This document shows, piece by piece, positions 58,901 through 64,000 of a DNA stretch of 64,000 nt (its first letter is position 1; every line of letters starts with the position of its first letter). The position numbers were made by a program, and so were the translations under genes. The notes under the pieces were generated by a model. The model had not been told where the DNA came from. It was given only the letters and a program-made list of their open reading frames with translations, and did no database searches. The stretch is taken from NCBI GenBank assembly GCA_903813345.2, contig CAIIXF020000010.1, positions 11,849,181 to 11,913,180 of the forward strand. Reading direction: 5' to 3'. The DNA comes from Owenia fusiformis. Lineage: Eukaryota; Annelida; Polychaeta; Sabellida; Oweniidae.

Positions 58901-61900
58901 TATTATAAATACACAATTGATTGAGCTAAACTTCATTGCTATTTTGTTGTAAATTATAAATCTTTATTACATGATTACTGATGACCTTAATAATAATCTA
59001 TGCCAAAAACATATACATTTTCATATGGTACAGTATGTATATTTCAGTTCATATTCATATAATATACTTCCTGTGAAAAGTTATTCCAAACTAGATAAGT
59101 CATATGAGGTGAAAAGTTTTTTTCTCAGTGATAATTTTATATATTTGTGTCCATGAATATGTGCATATACATTATATTTGAAACTCTTAGTTACAAATCT
59201 TCAGCCTTCACATAAAGTGAAAAAAGTTAAAATGATGAGATGATTTTATAAATTATTATAATGGTCATCACTTTTTTTAAATTTCTATTTTGGTTAAATA
59301 ATTTCATATTTTGTTAAATATTTTCATGTCCATACTATTACAATAAGTAATATAAATGTTCTTTAATGGACACATTCACCATTTTTGAACAAATATGAGA
59401 CAAAATGGTGAATTATGTATTTGCATCACTCATACTATGAATGCCTATAATATCAATAAATTAAGAGATGTACCTTAAATATTTTTTTGTATGTCAGAAT
59501 TTGCTCTAGTTTTCAAGTATGTAATCAGATTTTGATAATACTGGAAATTAAAAAAGTTATTAAAGAAAAAGTGACCCTTGAACAATTCTGTCCGGGCTAC
59601 TATATAATATAAGATTATTCCAGTTAACAATCAAAATTTGTTAAATATTATATAAAACCTTGAATGTTCTGATACAAATTATTGATTTGCCCATCATAAT
59701 TTTTTTGCCCTCGCATCAGTTCAACATCATAATGTCTATTATATGTTTTATACAAAAAGTCAGTACATGTATTCTTAATTCAGCGTCTTACTCTTTAGCA
59801 TATATTTTTGTCTGAATAACATGCTTCAATACCTTCATGTACTACTGCTAAATGATATCTTTATCTACACTGGGGATTAATATCCCAGATAATTGACTCT
59901 TTCACTTTATATATAGGTATTCAAAGTTGTTTACAACATCTGACTCATATATTAGTGTGTTAACTGTAAGCCACTTGAAAGTTTGTCTCAGTTTTATAGA
60001 TTTTGATTTTAAAAATAGCCATGTGTTTGTTTGCTAGTTAATAATTAGGTTTTTGCATTCTGACCAAGCTTTCAATAGGGTCACTCAGAGTATGTTTTTA
60101 AGTAAAATGTTTCACGGAGCAGTCTGTGCTTGTTACTGGAGGAAAAGTAATTTGTAAACGTGATGAAGTGAAGGTTCATAGTCCAGTGTGGATATTACAC
60201 TCAGAATCAATAAACAAGAAAGACCTATGCTGTCATAAATACAGTTAAGTTGACACTTTTCTAAGTTTTCAGCACACTTGTTTTTCTCCCACGGGATGTT
60301 GGTATACTCATTACCCAGGCCAACATTAATTTTCAAAATCAGTCTTTGAATTAGAATGATTCAGAGTTGAGAAGGTGCTTTTTGTTTAATTTATTTTCTG
60401 GTGCTAAGTATGTTTGTAAAGTTTGTGAACAATTTACAAAAAAATATTAATGCTATAGACTGCAATATAAATGGGCTAAGTGGGGTTATTAATCTTGACT
60501 GTTCTATACACAAGGGTTGATCAATAACAACTGTGAAAAGCGAAAATGTACTTTTATTATTTAGTGGTATTTGTATTGGTAAATGTGCTACTTTTGTATA
60601 TTTAGTATCTTACTGACATGCCATTGTGAGGTTATTCTTATTTTTTACCTAAACCTTATGTTTTGCAATAAGAAATAATAATTCTGTAGACCACAATATT
60701 AAATAGGCTAAGTGCGTTTATTGACCTATACCACACTTAACTTATTAGGGTCATTTTTTACTCTGTGCAACTGACTTATTTTTTATGAGTGCAAATGAGT
60801 GCATTGATTTATTTTCATTTTTGCAGAAAACAATTTGAGCTTAAATTCAAATTCAGATGTGCAATTTTGGCTCATACAGGGGTTGATCGATAACAACTGT
60901 GAAAATGTACTTTTATTTAGTATATGAATTGTACTTTATGTATTCATGAGCTTTTATTGAGCGAAATCTTGCTGACATGCTATTGTTTAGCTCATTGACT
61001 GTGAATATGGCTACTGCCTTTGTTTGAGAAAAGGAGCAACTTTATAATTAATTTTTTGAGACGGAATATACCTGTATCTGTCCTTATGTTGTATGTACAA
61101 CTGCGATTTGTCTACATTTTGATTTTTGATAAAATAATATGAACAGTGTCTCTTTAAAAAGATTTGTAGTGTATGAAAGCTCAGGTCTGAACAGAGAACT
61201 GAAATTATTCTCTCAAATTTCTGCATAAACAGATCCCCATTTTTTAACGTGTTTCCTAGAGATGTAAAACTTGGTCACATGTGTATTTGATGCTGGAAAG
61301 CAATATTTTTAATCCATTATTTAATAAATGTAATATTATATAATGTACATTAATTTGATCATTCTCCTATCCAGTATATCCGCCATAGAAATATCAGCAC
61401 TCCCCTGACTCTACTCAGACTATTGTTGATAGATACGACAGTTATAAGCATACAGCATATGATAGGTGTTTAACAGTTAGATACACTAACCTTACAGGGT
61501 TAGATTAAAAATACAGTGTGTTATTATCCTATAGGCAACAAGAGGTCACCTCTATGCTGTCTCTTGATATTAACTAGATAAAAAGAGATCATTTTATTCA
61601 AATAGTATACACATTATTATGTCACCACCACAAGTGGTGACATATTGTTTGAGGTCTCTAATTTTTTGTGAATGGTGTTTGGCATTTAGTGTTTGACATT
61701 CAGCTGTTGGCATTCAGTGATTAGTATTTGGCATCTGAAACAAATGGCAGGTGGTGACATTTTGCATGTTAATGCAGTGTTATACATGTATATTTGTATT
61801 AGTGCGTATTTTTACATTTTGTAACAGGTACAAGACAAAATGACATTGTTTGGCTCTCAACAGCAATGCTTTATGTGATGCGACTTAAATTCTGTATTAA

Positions 61901-62728
61901 GAAGAACGAAGAAAGAACCGTGTCATGAAAACCTATCAGGATAGCTTAAATCTAATTAGATTATCTGCCTTCTGTGTTATTGATATGTTTTTTGAACAAC
62001 ATCCTTATTATTTATGAAGAAGGAACTGAAAATAACGTGAAATGATTAATTGTCAAGCCGTGGTGCCAAATCACATTCAAAACCTCAAAAAACATTTTAT
62101 TTAGATTTTCTGTATTAAGTTATTCATTTTAATTTCAGCTTGTCCATCCTCTTGTGGCACGCAGGGTTGCTTTTATGATAGTAATACGAATAGGAAGACA
62201 TGCTGTTCAAAAGATTGTCGTGGCGGCTGTACTGGTCCATTGGCAAGACAGTGTAAAGCATGTGTCAAGTTTATCCATCAAGGCGTATGTGTCCCTCGCT
62301 GTCCACCCCACACTTTGATTGTAAGTAAAGATTTCTAACTTCAAAGTAACCTTTCCCAAAAAGGTAACTGATTAAAAGAGAGAGAAGTGGGTACAGGATC
62401 TTGTTTGTATTTTTCTTTTCGCCATATTTTGGTGAGCAATACCTCATGTTAATGAACCATAATATGTGGGCCTAATTAAGGATACTACATGTACTGTGTC
62501 CTAAAGTCTGAGAAATCCTTTTGCACTTACAGTATAGAGATAGACGCTGCATATCAAAAGAGGAGTGTAAGGATCCTTACCTGAGAGGTCATGACAAGAA
62601 GAGGAACTTTAAAATCTTCAAAAATGAAAAGGAAGAGGGCTTGTGTCTTCCGGAATGTCCAAGTGGCTATATGGACGATCCCAAGGACTCGCACAAGTGT
62701 GTGGCTTGCAAGTCATCTTGCCCAAAAG
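40832..62728 (+). CDS. Insulin/IGF-receptor-like tyrosine kinase receptor, 5' part (exons 1-4)
   Basis: Exons 40832-40928, 57804-58361, 62139-62320 and 62533-62728 join in frame (phases 1, 1, 0) and leave in phase 1. Exon 1 encodes a start and signal peptide. Exon 2 is the receptor L1 ligand-binding domain. Exons 3-4 are furin-like cysteine-rich repeats. Insulin receptor family members have L1, cysteine-rich, L2, FN3 domains, a membrane helix and a tyrosine kinase; everything after the cysteine-rich region lies beyond 64000. Hallmarks matching the family are LENCTVIEGSL, ITDYLFLYRVEGL, LFPNLRVIGG, ELGLKSL and LCYLDTVDW. The protein would bind insulin-like peptides at the cell surface. Identification is by family motifs recognised by eye; which of possible paralogues it is cannot be told. 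Confidence 0.92.
41722..41836. mobile_element. Core-less copy of the TGTCACC element (copy 4)
   Basis: TTGTGTCACCACCAAAAAGG, GGCGTCTGTAACAAATTC and GGTAACATCTTGTCATGTTA are the family landmarks. It lies in intron 1 of the receptor-like gene. Confidence 0.6.
45826..45917. repeat. Dispersed duplicate, copy 1
   Basis: ATCAGGAATATTC, AACAGGACCTCATTATGTC and TCAAAGGAGGTT recur in the same order at about 46826-46910 with scattered substitutions. Confidence 0.6.
46821..46912. repeat. Dispersed duplicate, copy 2
   Basis: This is the partner of the copy about 1 kb upstream: AGGAATATGCTGAAGAACAG, CCTCATTATGTCGAGTTGTC and TCAAAGGAGGTTG. Confidence 0.6.
48981..49160. mobile_element. 180-bp foldback MITE, copy 1
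   Basis: It starts CTTGTATTCACGAATGCAAC and ends GTTGCATTTGCGAATACAAG. The whole element folds on itself: CTACCGGATTAACCTACTAT on the left matches its complement on the right with changes, and CATTTAAATATGAAT matches ATTCATATTTAAAT in the centre. Confidence 0.8.
50520..50610. repeat. Short interspersed repeat fragment
   Basis: GGCTCACACAGTGAGCCTAT is a small hairpin followed by GGTCCATCCG and CCATC(C/T)GTC repeats. Confidence 0.35.
50982..51006. repeat. Poly-C tract
   Basis: A run of about 25 C; shorter C or G runs occur at 3550, 26126, 56881 and 56959. Confidence 0.9.
51610..51860. repeat. Degenerate ~35-bp tandem repeat
   Basis: GGAATGTTTGTCCTCTC and TTTGTCATCTAGGAATRT-type units repeat six or seven times with much drift. 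The open frames on both strands are repeat by-products. Confidence 0.6.
52577..55082. repeat. 61-bp minisatellite with 1,037-bp higher-order duplication
   Basis: About 41 units of 61 bp contain AAATTAATGTGTAGTGTTTT, GCATCAAATGAAACAG and AATTTCTAATATGACCATTG. Variant units (GCCTCATATAAAAC, GGTTCAAATAAAAC, AATGTAACC, GAATTCC) recur in the same order 1,037 bases apart, for example GAATTCC at 53351 and 54388. That is exactly 17 units, so a 17-unit block was duplicated in tandem (about 52905-53941 and 53942-54978). Confidence 0.95.
57804..58361 (+). CDS. Receptor exon 2: L1 domain
   Basis: A 558-bp exon holds the whole leucine-rich L1 domain, from ICSTIDVRNSPQNLIQLENC to the first cysteines of the cysteine-rich region (CINACPKTCPIIEK, RICWTNQDCQ). 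This segment in vertebrate insulin receptors is also carried by one large exon. A K-rich KTKKISYERYSFPHL replaces the equivalent loop of the vertebrate proteins. Confidence 0.93.
58362..62138 (+). other. Intron 2 of the receptor-like gene
   Basis: It holds TGTCACC element copy 5 and a local duplicate (about 60465-60560 and 60680-60925, sharing GGGTTGATC(A/G)ATAACAACTG then TGAAAA). No exon was recognised. Confidence 0.55.
61617..61787. mobile_element. Core-less copy of the TGTCACC element (copy 5)
   Basis: It starts TTATGTCACCACCACAAGTG, a perfect small hairpin, and ends GGTGGTGACATTTTGCATGT then TAATGC. Instead of the usual core it has short internal repeats of the TTTGGCATTTAGTGTTTGAC type. 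Confidence 0.6.
62139..62320 (+). CDS. Receptor exon 3: cysteine-rich region, part 1
   Basis: TCPSSCGTQGCFYDSN, CCSKDCRGGCTGPLARQCKA and CVKFIHQGVCVPRCPP have the C-x-C spacing of furin-like repeats (CC..C.G.C.GP...C.AC...GVCV..CPP). Donor GTAAGT follows ATT in phase 0. Confidence 0.9.
62533..62728 (+). CDS. Receptor exon 4: cysteine-rich region, part 2
   Basis: It reads YRDRRCISKEECKD, a basic loop (HDKKRNFKIFKNEKEE), then GLCLPECPSGYMDD and CVACKSSCPK. CIPECPSGY- and C..C...CPK-like blocks are typical of the end of the cysteine-rich region before L2. It ends in phase 1 at AAAG|GTATGT. Confidence 0.9.
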
Positions 62729-63841
62729 GTATGTACACACATTTTATTTGAAAAAATCCCTAGATTATTTAGTTTCACATTATTTTTTATAATATTTTAT
62801 CAAAGCATTAGAATCAACAACAGCTTATTGGCTTAACTCTAATTATATTGATATTTGGTCATATTCTAAAATGAGAAAATTTTTGGGAAAATTTGAAATG
62901 TTGAATCATTGCAAATGTGTTTGTTGGAATTATCCAATAACATGTTTTTATCTCACATTTGTAATTGTGTTTCGTAACTTGTACATACTTCGAATAAATA
63001 ATTTAGCATTTAAAGCATCGTTGATATTATATATTGCAATCATAACAGTAATATTGCACATGCATATGAAATACTGGTCAAAATATTACCTCTTTGTGAA
63101 ACTTAAGACAAATTTCACATTTGCATATTATTGTTAGAATAAAACTAAGTTCCTTCCTATCATTCTTGAACTGATACCCTTATAACATTGATTTATTACA
63201 TGGCAATGAACTCAAAGAAAATTCATACAAACAAGCCGTATATATCGATTAATATAACAACCTCTATTTAGACCCAGAACTTTGTTTACTTATTATCGAA
63301 TAACGCTCTTGGATTTCTATTCAATTCTATTTTCACTGGAAATTTGCCATTGTAGACAATAGAAATTTTGTAAACATTTGCATTTCGGTATTAGCTTTTC
63401 TTTTGTTATTGAGGGAGTTATTGAGGGATAGATGGCGTCATTTTGTTGTTTTAGTCGGTTATAATTGAGCATGATTCTCAGTTGTTGAAGTAAGCTTTTT
63501 TCGTTCACCTTTAATATCAGATGATTTATTATTAGTTAATTTATCATTGTCAGGTTGCGTCTAAGATCGGTCTTTCTCAAGTATCCTATAATTGGATGCA
63601 TTTTATACTTCCTGTTTTCCTCATGAATCGGAAGTCGCAAATTTGAAGGTGATGAAAATAGCGAAGAAATTATTTACTTATTAATGTTATCATGAAAGTA
63701 ATGGTTTACGAATGCGAACAAATTGAAGATCAGTTCTTTAATGAGTTTTAATGAAGTCTTGATTAAAGGGAGTATACTGAACGTTTTAAGTAGACATAGG
63801 GTTGAAGGTGTGAAATCTTTGCTCAAGTGATTAAAGCTAAG
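62729..63841 (+). other. Start of intron 4 of the receptor-like gene
   Basis: AT-rich with no exon recognised up to the foldback element at the window end. Confidence 0.5.
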
Positions 63842-64000
63842 CTTGTATTCGCAAATGCAACTAACGCCTGTGTGCTACCGGATTAACCTACTATTTCACG
63901 ACCAACTCATTTAAATGGAATGAATGGAATAGTGACAGGTACTATTCATATTTAAATGAAATAGTAGGTTAATCCGGTAGCCGGCAGGTGTTAGTTGCAT
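63842..64000. mobile_element. Foldback MITE, copy 2 (cut by window end)
   Basis: It starts CTTGTATTCGCAAATGCAAC and contains GCTACCGGATTAACCTACTA and the near-complementary right arm TAGTAGGTTAATCCGGTAGC. It is less diverged between arms than copy 1. The final bases lie past the window. Confidence 0.8.

Overview
The window is AT-rich animal genomic DNA. It has GT-AG introns, long introns, many interspersed foldback and inverted-repeat elements, and several large minisatellites. The gene families (an L1/neuroglian-type Ig-FN3 adhesion molecule and an insulin-like receptor) and the style of non-coding DNA suggest an invertebrate, most plausibly a lophotrochozoan such as a mollusc or brachiopod. 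The species-level guess is inference only. The interspersed elements that carry internal tandem repeats recall those described from bivalves.

Region 1 (about 2.0-28.9 kb, plus strand) is one large multi-exon gene whose 5' end lies upstream of the window. I could chain 30 exons with consistent splice phases, giving about 2,150 residues: six Ig domains, three FN3 domains, one transmembrane helix, then a cytoplasmic tail of more than 1,200 residues. The ectodomain is L1/neuroglian-like. The tail is not: it is built of AHNAK/periaxin-like 'V-K-A-P-N-V-D' repeats, five copies of a short GFFxRxK motif, an acidic region and a proline run. I see no ankyrin-binding FIGQY motif. Two alternative 3' ends can be assembled: a short one ending in a PDZ-ligand-like TEL, and a longer one ending in a basic/polar tail. 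Two exon edges of this gene have been amplified into minisatellites, one carrying the 3' splice site (72-bp unit, 8.3-9.98 kb) and one carrying the 5' splice site (43-bp unit, 12.26-12.69 kb).

Region 2 (about 29-40.8 kb) holds one minus-strand gene seen as a 468-codon terminal exon (32.0-33.4 kb). It encodes a Ser/Arg-rich, probably disordered protein that I do not recognise. The rest is a 107-bp higher-order minisatellite, a roughly 700-bp inverted-repeat element and a long imperfect inverted repeat (38.16-39.02 kb).

Region 3 (40.83 kb to the end, plus strand) is the 5' part of an insulin/IGF-receptor-like gene. A signal-peptide exon is followed by an intron of about 16.9 kb, the L1 ligand-binding exon (57.8-58.4 kb) and two furin-like cysteine-rich exons (62.1-62.7 kb). 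The kinase half lies beyond the window. The giant intron contains a 2.5-kb, 61-bp minisatellite with a 17-unit (1,037-bp) higher-order duplication.

The most novel-looking item is the region 1 gene: an L1-like adhesion ectodomain joined to an AHNAK-like repeat tail, with splice-site-bearing minisatellites inside it. All exon calls come from reading splice sites and frames by eye. No alignment or transcript evidence was available.
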